A stretch of DNA of 64,000 nt, from assembly GCA_016169945.1 (NCBI GenBank), contig JADLSH010000277.1:1914147-1978146 (forward strand), in the 5' to 3' direction. A program made the translations under genes and the position numbers. Each line of letters opens with the position of its first letter. The stretch's first letter is position 1. The stretch is from Trachythela sp. YZ-2020. Its lineage: Eukaryota > Cnidaria > Anthozoa > Malacalcyonacea > Clavulariidae. Below the pieces are notes generated by a model that had not been told where the DNA came from, did not search any database, and worked only from the letters and a program-made list of their open reading frames with translations. Positions 22,575-34,300 of this stretch are shown here, in pieces.

Positions 22575-23860
22575 TTTTTGGCCAATTTGGCAGTTCCCTG
22601 TTTATTTAGATGAAGGCCGTATGGATTCAGATGGTCTACTGAGATATTATTGTGGGTTATGAGTCCCCATTTGTTGTTATTGCATACCTGTAACAATTTG
22701 CGATTTAACTCTTTGACTTTGGTACCCAGGCTTGGATCGTCAGATCTTATTATAACTTCCGATATCACGATCTTTAATTTCGGTGATTCCTTCTTTATTT
22801 CTTGGCACAGCATAGAAATTGACCCAGATATTTGCTGAGGTGTTTGCCGCTTTAAATCATTAGTTCCGACATGTAAGACCAATTAGTCAGGAGATTTCGA
22901 CATTGCTCCTTCTTCTTGCTCTTTACGTGCGAACTTATCTTTTGTTCGATTTTGTTTGTCATGACGTTTTTTTGTAGTTTGGGTAGCAGTATCTCTTCTT
23001 CGACTTTGGATACTCTTGGAAGCGGGACTACTTGCTTGATCAAAGCTTGGTTCCTCATCAGGAAGAGGTGAGAAACTGTTTTTGGTTGGAATAGTAATGC
23101 AATATATGACCGCCGTCAGCTTCGTTCACATCTGAATGATGTTCCAAAATAAGTTGTTGATCTTCATGGGCAGTGACAGGTACATTTGCATTTGATGGTT
23201 GAGTGCATCCTACGTCCTTATACAATAACCGGATACTTGTTATTAAACTGGCTTTCTCTTCTTCAGCGCGTACGGCTTTGTCTTGTAAATCCGCCAGTAG
23301 AAAGCTTAGGTTATTTACGCGTTCGGTAATCTTTTCATTCTCATCTTTAAGTCTGGCATTTTCCTTTCTAAGCCACGTTAATTCAGTATCAGAGTCTAGA
23401 TCTTTTAGTTCTCTCAACTCTTTAGAGTGAACTAATAATATATCAGTGACAGAAACCATTTTAGAACTAAGTTCTTCTAAGTTTGAAGCTTGCCATCGAG
23501 AGACTCCAAAGTGGTCTCAAGGGATCGATCGTCTGCTTCGCTTCCAAAACGTTTTGCATCTGCTAGACTCCTCGTCATTGAGGCTACAGACTTTAATTTG
23601 CCTTCAATTTCTGCTCCATTTTCCCCCGTTAAATAGTTTAGTTTGAGATTTGGCATACCATTGTTGCAAATATCTTCTTCTTCGGTTTCGAATAGCTTCG
23701 TCAGCACCAGAGGAGAGGATTTTTTTCAATCAATTCTAGCACTTCTTGCACAAATTCCTGCAAGGCGTCAAATGAACCAGTCCAAACCAGCTTATTTTTG
23801 TTGTTGATTGATAAGTCGTGTACAAGGCTTTGGTTTTCCATCTTGAGATCTTGTCAATTG
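22575..23860 (-). pseudogene. LINE B ORF1: coiled coil plus SGNH/esterase domain
   Basis: From the 5' side on minus: an acidic N-terminal frame (23707-23477), a heptad-rich coiled coil (23459-23058; RKENARLKDENEKITERV), a basic linker (23058-22852), then an SGNH-type domain with VLHVGTNDL and DHLNPYGLHLNKQGTAKL (22882-22575). These are the GxND and DxxH blocks of the esterase domain found in CR1 ORF1 proteins. A TAA sits just before the VLHVGTND block and other frameshifts break the rest. Role in the family: RNA binding and, by inference, lipid or membrane interaction. Confidence 0.7.
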
Positions 23861-24273
23861 CCAATTACAGCACTATTAGTCGGAGCACTTGAACACACGT
23901 CTGTCTCGCTCCAAGTCGGTCTATTATTGCGCATCAACTTACGCGGTACATTAATACAAAATGCTTTACAAAATACGAAATGTATTTTGTAAACGTTTGT
24001 TAGATATACAGCAGCTTTCCTGAGACTAATTCTATAAACTTGAAAATCACATGCTGTAGTAAACAGCCGATATTGGTATTTAATTTGCAATTTTATACAA
24101 AATACATCTCCCCGGGAAAGAACGATGACTAGAAATTAGATCCGGAAATTAGAACCTCATGACCTGCGAAAAATACCCGCGATCCGCGAAAAATATCTGC
24201 GACTCGCGAAAAATAACCGCGACCCGCGAAAAATACCCGCGACCCGCGACAATTCGATTATCTCAAAATTTGC

Positions 24274-24821
24274 ATATGCTTAAATAGATACGACCCACTT
24301 GTTAGGCTAACGTGAAAGAACTACGTAAAAAGGATTTGAAAGATTTCGTTATATTAGTTTTATGCAATGGTAGGGAAGCTATTCTAAATTTTTGGACACG
24401 GGAAATGACCTCTATATCCCTACGGAATATTAAATCTCTGAAATGCACATCATTTCTAGTATTTTTAGTTTAGATGATAGTGCATCCGTAATGACGCAAA
24501 AGGCGGAACAAAATACTCAAAAGAACGGTTGTAGGACTTTTTAACTTTTAATAATAAAAGATGGATAAAATAGAGTTTGAAAATCAATAGCTCATTTTAA
24601 CACTTGTCATTTCTAAATTTAATTTTACCGAATATTTATTCATTGAGTTTGTTTATTAAATGCATGCATTACAATTTCGAAGCACGATAATGTTCCGAGA
24701 CAAGCTAATACAAGAGCTCTCTTGCGCACTCAAAAGCTTGTAAGGCAATTTTATCCAGCTACACGAAAACTCTTTGTTATATATGTACATGTCTTCTATT
24801 TCTAGGCTGGCCAATAACACT
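24274..24821. promoter_or_regulatory. Upstream region of the ABCC gene
   Basis: The stretch of about 550 bp between the long-TIR structure and the ABCC coding start is AT-rich and has no other gene. A pyrimidine-rich tract followed by AG at 24804-24805 (cttctatttctag) could be the acceptor of a 5'-UTR intron. No TATA box or initiator can be assigned with confidence. Confidence 0.3.
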
Positions 24822-25340
24822 ATGAACGTGAAAGTTCACCCACAAGACAAAGCTAACTTCATCTCTAAATTAACACTATGGTGGATTGTTGATTTATTGT
24901 GGAGAGGAAACAAAAATCCGCTAAATCAAGAAAATCTTGATCCTGTTAGAGAAGAAGACCGCGCTCAGCATCGAACCAAACGGTTGGAGAAGATTTGGAA
25001 AAATGAGAAAATCTTTGCACTTCAAGAAAAGAGAAAACCAAAACTTTGGAAAGCATTGTTGAAATATTTTACTTGGAAAGAATATGGAATTTTATGTTTT
25101 TCGTGCCTTTTTGCCATCTCAGGGAATATTTTCTATCGGTATTTTGTTCTGAAGTTAATAGATGCTTTGAGGAATAGTTTCTTGCATGACATGCAATCCA
25201 GAAATAAGTATCTTTTCTACGTATGGGGAATGATTGTTGGATCCTTAGTTGCAAATTTTGGCGTACGACATTTTACTTTGATCTTACCAGTCCTAGGAAT
25301 AAAATCCAGAGCAGCCCTCGTAGGCTTGATTTATCAAAAG
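24822..25340 (+). CDS. ABCC gene exon 1
   Basis: Encodes the cytoplasmic N-terminus (KLTLWWIVDLLWRGNKNPL, EEDRAQH) and TM helices 1-2. The donor is aaag|gtaggc, phase 0. If the acceptor at 24804-24805 is used, this is the second exon and the coding start lies 17 nt inside it. Confidence 0.8.
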
Positions 25341-28300
25341 GTAGGCATATTTATTATGCTAAGGATAATTAAAGGAAAATACTTATATCTCTTATATTTG
25401 TCTTCGAAAGAAAAATTGCAAAAAACATAAATAATCTATTAAACGCCCACTCTCAAATGTCATCGACGATCGGGTCAAACCACAATTTTGTCCTAAACGC
25501 CCCTCTCTATGAAACGCTCCTTATCTAATAAACGCCCCTCCCAACAAGGCTTTAGTCAGATTTCATTAAAAATTTATTCGAGTAAACGCTCATCACATTA
25601 CTAGTGTTAGAGCATAAGTGTAATGGAATGTAATTGCTAGGAAAATATAAAATTAGACAATGGTATCTTACGTTCAGGATAAATGTGATTCTTCAAGTAT
25701 AAAACGCAATATTCGACACCATTTGCCAGCCCACAACGGTTAAAGATACCTTTGTGAAACTTCATATTCTCCTTCGTATTCTCCTTCCCAGGATTCATTG
25801 TGCATAGTTTAAAATGTTAGCCTGAGCACCCAATCTTAAGTGAACAGTTAGACCAAACCTTTAGTTTTTAAGATGATTCTGTCGACACGCGAAGAGAGTG
25901 AACTTTCGAGGTAGAGGAGCATCTGAAACAGTGCCCTTTAAATCTAATGTTATTTGAACCAGCGAGCATGATTATTGAGGCGTAAACAACTCTACGTGGC
26001 TAATCAAAGGACGTAGATAGTTACTGAGTGTTCAAAGATTGCCCGAGTTGTTGAGTATGGTTGAGCATACATTTGGAGAAATCGGTAATAATACAACTAG
26101 TGAACAATTTACCGGTCCAAACGTCTTTAAAATTTTGAAATCTTTAAAATGCGTTTTAGACATAGAATCAGCGCAGAAACCAGAAGTACTAGGGCTACCG
26201 TCTTAAGGGTCAGTTGTTTCAATGTCAAATCACTAAATGGGTCCCACAATTCACACAATATGACGGCCATATTTGTGTGACCTCATTAGATATTCACAGG
26301 CAAATTTAGGCCACTGGTGACCAATTTTTATCTCAACATTATGCGTCCTTTCACTTCAATAACCAGAAATTGTTAAAACCTCTTCTAACATGTCAGAAAC
26401 ACCACCGTAGATGTCTCCCAAGCCTACTCTTCAGGTCACGAGTCGTTGTTCTTATATAGCGTTGGGCTACGAGGCAAGCCCGTGAATAGTTCGCTTCCCA
26501 GTGGAGCACCGTTCCACTAGTAGAGTACTAGAGTCGGATAATTCAATTTGATTACGCATCAATAGAACCATAAAAGAGATATTTAAGAATTTATTTGCGA
26601 ACAACATGACCAGCATGGAATCAGTCCTTTATCTACACCTTGGATGCTGCTTTTGCTCTTCAGAATTTAACTGAAACATCAAGAGCGTCATTGACCTGCT
26701 ATTTTCTATAATGCACCCAAAACCCTGCTAATATCAGCGCATACAAATCAGAGAAGTATGATTTTTCTTTCAGGTGTTGAAGTATAGTAAGACGACGATA
26801 AACGCTGGTGAAGTCATGGAATTGATATGTAACGATACGCAGCGTTTAGTCACGATGGCAGACAAATTTCTTCCATATATGATTCGGAAGCTCATTTCGT
26901 CTTTCATATACATCAGTTGGCTTTTAATATTTCTTGGTTGGAAAATCATTCCTGGTCTCCTTGTTTTTGTTTTTCTCTCCCTATTTCGCATTTTAATTAC
27001 CGAAGTCGATGTCAACTTACGACGAAATGCTTCCGACGTTGCAGAGAAACGTCTTGGATACCTACGAGAATTTCTTACGATCATTCATTCCGCCAAACTA
27101 AATTGTTTGGAACATATCTACGAGAATAAGATTCAATCAACAAGATGGTAAGTTGAAACATAATTCAAACGCTGATTATTATTCAATATATATAGGCAAA
27201 TTGTCCAATCATGTTGTTTTCATATTCCATATTCCAGCTTTCTTTTATGTTTTCCTGCCGTGTTTACGTTCCTTATTATGCGTACAATGTTGCAGCTCTC
27301 TTGGCAATGCAGCTTTTAAATTACGTAAAATAACAATTAGAGATTTTAAAATGCGGATTTTTTAATTACATACATATTCTGCACACCGTCCCTGCTAGAG
27401 CTGCCTTGTTTCCGAGCGACCTCCCACCCTCCTTACGCCGTTTTCCACTAGGGTCGCGTTGCCCGCGTGCGGCGAGTGACCTATACAAGTCACGAGTGTA
27501 ATTTCTCTTCCTCGCACGCCAAGAAAGTTGGATATATGGCGTGCACGCGGGGACTAAAGCGGACTAAAAACTACAGGGCATGTTTAAATTTTTCGAAAGA
27601 ACTTCAACACTGATGAATGTTATGACGTACAAAGAAAACTGGGCTGCATACCGGCATGCAGGAAATATGGCAAAATGCTATTTGCGCTTGGATTCTTCAT
27701 TTTTAACCAATCACCCTATATTCTTATATCGTTTTAGGCAAGAAATCAAATTTAAAGCGAAGCGCTGGATCATTTTGTCCATTAATTTTACTTTCACTAC
27801 GTGTGGACAACACCTTTCAACTTTCGTGACAATTATGACTCTCATATTCACTGATAGCTCCATGCTTACATTTCACAATATATTCACAATGATGTTGCTG
27901 TTTGTAAGCATGAGCGATTGCATTCTTATGGAGATTCCAGTTTCAATTCATTTCAGTACGGATATACTGACTGCGCTTTCTCGGATACAACGTTTCTTGG
28001 AACGCTCTGACGTCATGGATGTCACAATAAAAATGAATCGATTTCGTGAGACTGACCATTCAGAACTTGATGAAAAGTCAGCTGAAGAGATGAATGCTTC
28101 CTGGAAAGTAAGCAGTACTCCTTACATTTGGCTGGATAATGTGTCATGTAAGTTACCCGCATTCGATGACGCAAATCTTCAGGAAAACGGCGTATTACTG
28201 TTAAAAGACATTTCTTTTAAAATATCATGTAAGGGATTGGTTATTATTACTGGTTCTGTGGGCAGTGGAAAGTCCTCACTGCTGACGAGCATTCTTAATG

Positions 28301-31300
28301 GAGAACTTCCTATTACCAAGGGATCTATAAAACATTCTGGGAACATTGCCTATGTTTCGGATACGCCGTGGGTATTTCCAGGCACTGTTCGTGAGAATAT
28401 ATTATTCGGTTCAGCATATAACGAAGAGTGGTACTTAGAAACCGTCAAAGCTTGTCAGTTGGAAAATGATTTTAGGAGACTCCCAGAACAGGACTTGTCA
28501 GGTATCGGAGAACACGGTGCAACATTGAGTGGTGGACAGCGGACACGCATCACTTTGGCACGCGCTGTTTACTCGCGTGCGGATATATATCTACTGGACG
28601 ATCCTCTCAGTTCTTTAGATGCCAAGGTCGCAGAAAGTATTTTCAAGAATGTTTTAAAAGGAATGTTATCTGAGCGGATTGTATTCTTAGTCACGCACAA
28701 ATATTTCACCGAAGCTGACTTCATCGTAAAGTTGGATAAAGGTAAAAAAGCTTGAGCAGATCCAAATTACAAAATAACAAACTACGTACAGTAAACTAAA
28801 CTGTGTCTGTAAGTTTGTTTGCAGTATGAAACGCGGGATTACTCACGAAGCATAAAAGCAGCAGAAAAGTTTAAATAATTAAATATATACGGTAAAGAAC
28901 CTTACGGAACAGTCAATCGGAAAAATTGAAAGGAATAGACAGTTTAAAACCTAAAATGTTCCAATAAGATTCTGACTTTTTGTAGGTAACGCTTTTAAGA
29001 TAGTGCTTATCCACTGATTACCTGCGTTTAAGCAAAATTAATTCCTGTCTAAATAAGGGATGTAACAAGCTATACAAAAGGACCTATGGTGATATGTTAA
29101 CTAAATTGATTTACACATTCAAATCGTTCTATTTTCATTCAGTTTTATTCGACATTTTTAACTAAAAGAACAATGACTATAATATTTCCACGCAGGTATG
29201 GTTGTAGCTCAGGGAACAGTGGAAGAAGTAAAGAAGAAGATGCCGGAAATTGAGATTGTTGACAACAAAGATCACGTGGTAAAGGACGCTGATGACGAAA
29301 GTCAACCTGTGGAAACGGATGATGATCTAGCACACGCTGAACAGTTACGTGAGGCTAAAGAAGATCGACAAGTCGGTAATGTGTCCTTCAAGGTTAATGC
29401 AAAATATTTCATGCATGGAGCCCCAGCGTTGGTGCTTCTACTGATTTTATTAGTGATTGGAGCAGGCCAAGGTGAGATTTGGAGCAGGGTAACATATCGC
29501 GTAGATGAGTTGCTGCAATATTGTTGGCCGAACAATTTGAAGATTTCATTTTGTAATGGCTCTTTTACATGCATTATGCTCGGCATTCATTTCGTAATAG
29601 GAAGTTCAAGTTTACAAAATTTCACGTTTGAGGAATACAGGAAACGCCAAAGCCGAATTTTTCTCGCCAGAATCTCTGTCTGCTTTCTCTTTTCTTTCTG
29701 TGGAAAAATAACTATTTTACATTACAGTTTTAGTATAACTTGTCCACGTTTTCCTGATTGCCGTATAACATAATGTTTTTCTTTGCTTGGCATTTGGCGA
29801 TTGAACTTCTAGCTTAAGGTGGCTCGATATAGTAATCACAACAACGTTATTCAAGAATCGCGACAACAAAACTTCATACCGTCTATGAACAAATCCGTGT
29901 TACCATTTGTGCGCGCGGGAATATTAACGAAAGAACCTCCAAAATGACCTGACGTAAGCAGTTGATCGCGCCATCTCGCGTCATTGTGCGTGTTATATAC
30001 CATTTCATGTCAATTGCTGACGTCATTAAAAAAATCCATTTTTGAAAAACAATGCGCTATATCTCATTATTTTGTCTGGTGACCTATGTTCAAATTTTGC
30101 ATGCTGTATTGTACCGCAAAAATCTTCCATTGAACCAAAAATAAAATAATTCTGCAATGCCAAAAAAATGTTATCGAAGAAAACGACATTTTTCCCTTTT
30201 ACAAAAAAAGGGCATTACAGAATTTTTTTATACTTTTCTTATTGTTAGTCTCTCTTGCAAGTAAAATAATGAACCAGAAAAAATTGGGGGTCACCGTGCT
30301 TCTTTTCCAACTACACGAGGCGATAGGCTATCTTAGAGTGAATTTCGTACGCGTATGTTGCCATAGCAACGAACTATGTGTTACTAAAACTAACATAATT
30401 TGAAAGTAGAAACATCAAAATATATGAAAACCCTGATACCTGATGAATAAAACCTAAAAATATGCAGTTTAATAATTTCAAATTGTTGATCACCTGAATT
30501 TTTGAAAACTGTATCGAGCCACCTTAAACTGCATAATATCTTCTTCAACTTCGCTGAAAGTTGACTTCGTAATGATGTTGGAATAGCTAATAATTAAGTG
30601 AAACGTTTTTTAGACTCATCGCCAAAAATTCCCTTTCCAATATTCTTTCTCAATAAGATGTTATCTATTTGATGACAAATGGAAATCAAAATTTGTTGCA
30701 GGGGAATTTATGGCAGAAACACCATCGGAATCCTATATGTGTGAGGTGTACAAATGACGCTGCTACGGCATGTTGTAATAAACATTATTAATCACTCTCT
30801 TTTTGACAGGTTTAACCATGTGGATTGATATTCAAGTTTCATCATTACCAAGTTTAGTGGAGCAGAAAGAACAGTTACACAAAGCGCTAATTATGTATCC
30901 AGTATATTTGGTTGCCGCAGTACTACTTACACTCGTTGCAAAATCTTGCATTTTTCTTCTACCGATTCGAGCAAACTACAAAATCCACAACAAGATGATA
31001 TCTTCCCTTCTGCAAGCTCCTACCTATTTTTATGCTGTGAACCCAGCAGGTCGTATTCTAAACCGATTCTCACAAGATATCAATAATTTAGACGATCTTA
31101 TGCCATTTAATTTGGTGTATTTCTTTCAATTTTCGATGCTATCACTGGCAGCTATTATCTTGTGTTTTATGGCCAACGCCCTTTTAACACCTGCTATTTT
31201 AATCACAAATATCATATGTTATGGCGTCTCAAGGTTTTTCTTCAAACCTGCCATGGACATCAAACGTTTAATGTCTGAAGCTGGCGGTCCGTTGTATTCT

Positions 31301-34300
31301 CACTTTTCAAACACCATAGAGGGATTGAGGATTATTCGTGTGCACAATAGGCAGAAAGAGTTCACAGATGCTTTAGTCAGGTAATAAAGACATGCAACAA
31401 GATGATGCACGTCCTGGGACACCGACAAAACGCCACACGGCAAAACCCCCACCGAGACGGTGTAGAAAACTGATGATCAGCAATTACTCGCAAAAGCCTT
31501 CTGTTTAAACAAAAGAACAACAGGCCAGTTCGTAGTTTCCACTCCGCATCCAAATGACGCATTTCTGCGTCTGGATAGAATCAGTGACGTATGTTCCCCC
31601 TCCTCCTAGCCTTTTTTCGCCCCCCTCCCCCCCTTTGACTGAAAATCCTGACTACGCCGATGGATAGAATTGCAGTTGAATCATAACATGTAGCTGAGAG
31701 TCAGTCTCAGGCTGAGACTGGATAATTACATGCATATCAAGATATTTGTCGCCTATTCTATCATCAATTTTGTTTTTCATATAGCCAATAGAACTGCAAT
31801 TTTGATTTGAATATGCTCGAAGAACAATTAATTTTAGCATGGTTATTTGTTTCAAATACAAAAATATTCCTGGCCCTCAATTGCGCACCTCTCTATACCG
31901 TACAATTTAAGCATAAGACAATATGACAGTTCTATTGTATAAAACATGAGTGTATGATTATACAGTTAAATAGTTTGATATGAATTATATTCTTTCAGTT
32001 TTAGCCATATGTTATACGCAATTGTATCACCACGCAGAACGCGTCATTTGGATGCGCAGTCGACACGTGGGCGACTGACAAGTACCACTAATAATTTGGG
32101 CATTTCGTGTAAAGGTCTGATTCCACGAGTGTTTTTTCTCAGCGAAATGCGAACAATTTCGCACGAAATGAATTGACGCATGCGCAGAAAACATAAATCA
32201 GGCTTCGTGAGAAAAAAATTCGCTTCGCCGGTGAGTAGAAGTTAGTTCTACTCACTGCGAAAGCGAACAAAGTGGGGAAATTGAATAGAATCACTGACGT
32301 TCAGCCATCCGTATTCTGCAGACACAATTTCTCGCGAATAATTTCGCCGAGGAATCAGGCCTTAAGGCATTTCAATGAAGTGAGTCGTCGTTAGAAATTG
32401 AGGATAAGAGCTGCTTTTAAGCTAGACCATTCCATATTTATTCAATATTTTTTCAGCAACGCTTTGATTTATTTTTCTTAATTTAGTCACATTGACCGTC
32501 ACCATCAAGCTATGTTTGCATATTACACGGCATCACGCTGGTTTGGACTCGTCATCGATGTTATTCTTTTAATCTTCTTGACTACTGTAGTAACAACCGA
32601 GTTGTATTTAGTGAAAGATTCCTCTACTGCAGGTTGGTATCATGACAATCATTTTTATAGCAACGTTAAGTGTATTAACGGCTCGATTAAAGCCAAAAAT
32701 GGAGCAATTTAATCAGCGATTTAGTTCCTTAACCACGACTGGTTACATATACCGACAACGGTTGTAACAATTGAGCTTATTCATTCCGGCCTCGGGTTGA
32801 TAATTGTTTTACCGCAATAAATTGGCACCTCGTTTTCATATCAAAATTTATGTTGATTTCTACTCAAAACGAGGTCAGAGGAAAGCCAATTTATATGCGC
32901 AAAAAAGAATATATAATCGGTATCAATCTTTAATTATAAAGTCTATTAAATGTCATTCCACATATAGTCTGGAAATTTGAAAAACTTCAAACGTCTATAA
33001 ATGGGCTACGATTTTATGTTGCGATAAGTTCACCCAGCAGAAATCTAACTTTTCAATATAGCTTTTTCATATTATTTCGACAGCACGGTTCAGTAATTTG
33101 AAGAGATGTTACCAATGGATGATTGTTCAATATGCCAAAACTTATTATATTAAAAAAATTACATTTTCATTCTCCCTTACTACGTTCGTCCGAATGAATA
33201 ATATTTTCTTATTAATTTGGCATACCTTATTCTCTTATACCCCACCCTGATAAAACAACATGTTTTACAAAGCTGGCGTGCCCTAACAGACAATGCAAGG
33301 TGATTCTTACCTGGATAAAAGGTATTATCTGGAACACACTAAGTGCGCTCATCAGAATTACTTTTCGTCTTCTGCTACGTTCGTCTGAATTAGTTTCCTC
33401 CTTCGTGTTACCCTCTCCTGCGCTTTTTGATACGGTTCTCCTCTGCAGAATGCTGAGCGAGCATCTCGCTTTCGTATTCTTCTGCTGTCATCCAGATAGA
33501 TTCACGCTTACCTCCTTGCGTTATTATCTAACTTTTGCTGCCTCGTTACTAAAGCTTTTTCGCTGAGAACAAGCTTTCATTTGGATCAGATTTCTCTTTC
33601 GTGAGCTGTGCTAACATCTCCACTAAATGTCTGGCCTATGTCGTATATATTAAATTCTCGCTGTCCGATCCATTTGTCGTCGTAAATATTTCATCGCCTT
33701 TGAAGATTCATGAATTTCATTTGCTTATGAGTTCGACTGTGTTGCATAATTCTTAAATCAATGTGTTGCGTAATTCTTAAAGTTTTTCTTCAATGTAGCT
33801 TTCTATTAAGAGCAACTACTCGGCCATCAGAGTTTAACGCGAAATTTTCTCACCAAGATTTACCGTCGTGTTGTTTGGGTTCTTGTTACTGGAACGTGAT
33901 AAGCCATGCTTAGGAACTAGAGTTCCTATTGGTTGCATTCCATAAGTAAATACCATGCATGGGTCATTACTTGAGAGAAACTAGCGATAAATATTCCAAG
34001 CAGGCGAGGGAATATTTGTGAAGTTCCGAGGCGCGAGCCCGAATTTCACCTGTTTTACCTTATTCGGTCAGTGTATCAACTATTTCCAGGTATCCTAACA
34101 CCAACATTTTGTAACTAATTAACTGTATCTTTCTCCTACACATAATGATTTGCAAACGGGACATTTTAATAGGACCAAGGGCGTCAATCGTGAGGGGATG
34201 GGGGACGAATCTCCCATTTCTTTGGCAGGGGGGATCAACATGTAATTATGCCCCCTGCTTTTTTCTACTTTTGCTTATACGACATGTTCTGATCATCAGA

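Larger units (their letters stand above)
18660..23960 (-). mobile_element. LINE B, CR1-like retrotransposon, inactive
   Basis: On the minus strand the order is: ORF1 (coiled coil, then SGNH/esterase domain) at about 23860-22575, endonuclease at 21455-20905, RT at 20431-19304 and the conserved C-terminal tail at 19096-18848 (YRATKSWNELP). An esterase-like ORF1 together with an apurinic endonuclease and RT is the CR1-type plan. The 3' end (about 18660-18690 on plus) carries a short repeat of a ttaatct word, in keeping with CR1/L2 tails. Many frameshifts and stops, a mutated RT box and two MITEs within it show that it is dead. Confidence 0.8.
18475..24273. mobile_element. Long-TIR (foldback-like) structure enclosing LINE B
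   Basis: The left arm (about 18475-18650) and right arm (about 24045-24273) are inverted copies of one another. Matching landmarks in order are gagataatc, aattgtcgcgg, cgcgggtatttttcgcggg, tttcccggggg, tgtataaaattcc and aaataccaatatc. The right arm is longer because the CG-rich word is repeated about four times there, against once on the left. No transposase belonging to the TIRs was recognised. No convincing target duplication could be defined at the outer ends. It may be one large transposon that carries a LINE insertion, or two related MITEs in opposite orientation. Confidence 0.6.

Noticed and set aside
25341..25430. ORF extension downstream of ABCC exon 1
   Set aside because: It lies after a good donor site and does not continue the MRP alignment.
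27580..27737. ORF extension upstream of ABCC exon 3
   Set aside because: The splice acceptor at 27736-27737 and the phase match to exon 2 show this is intron read-through.
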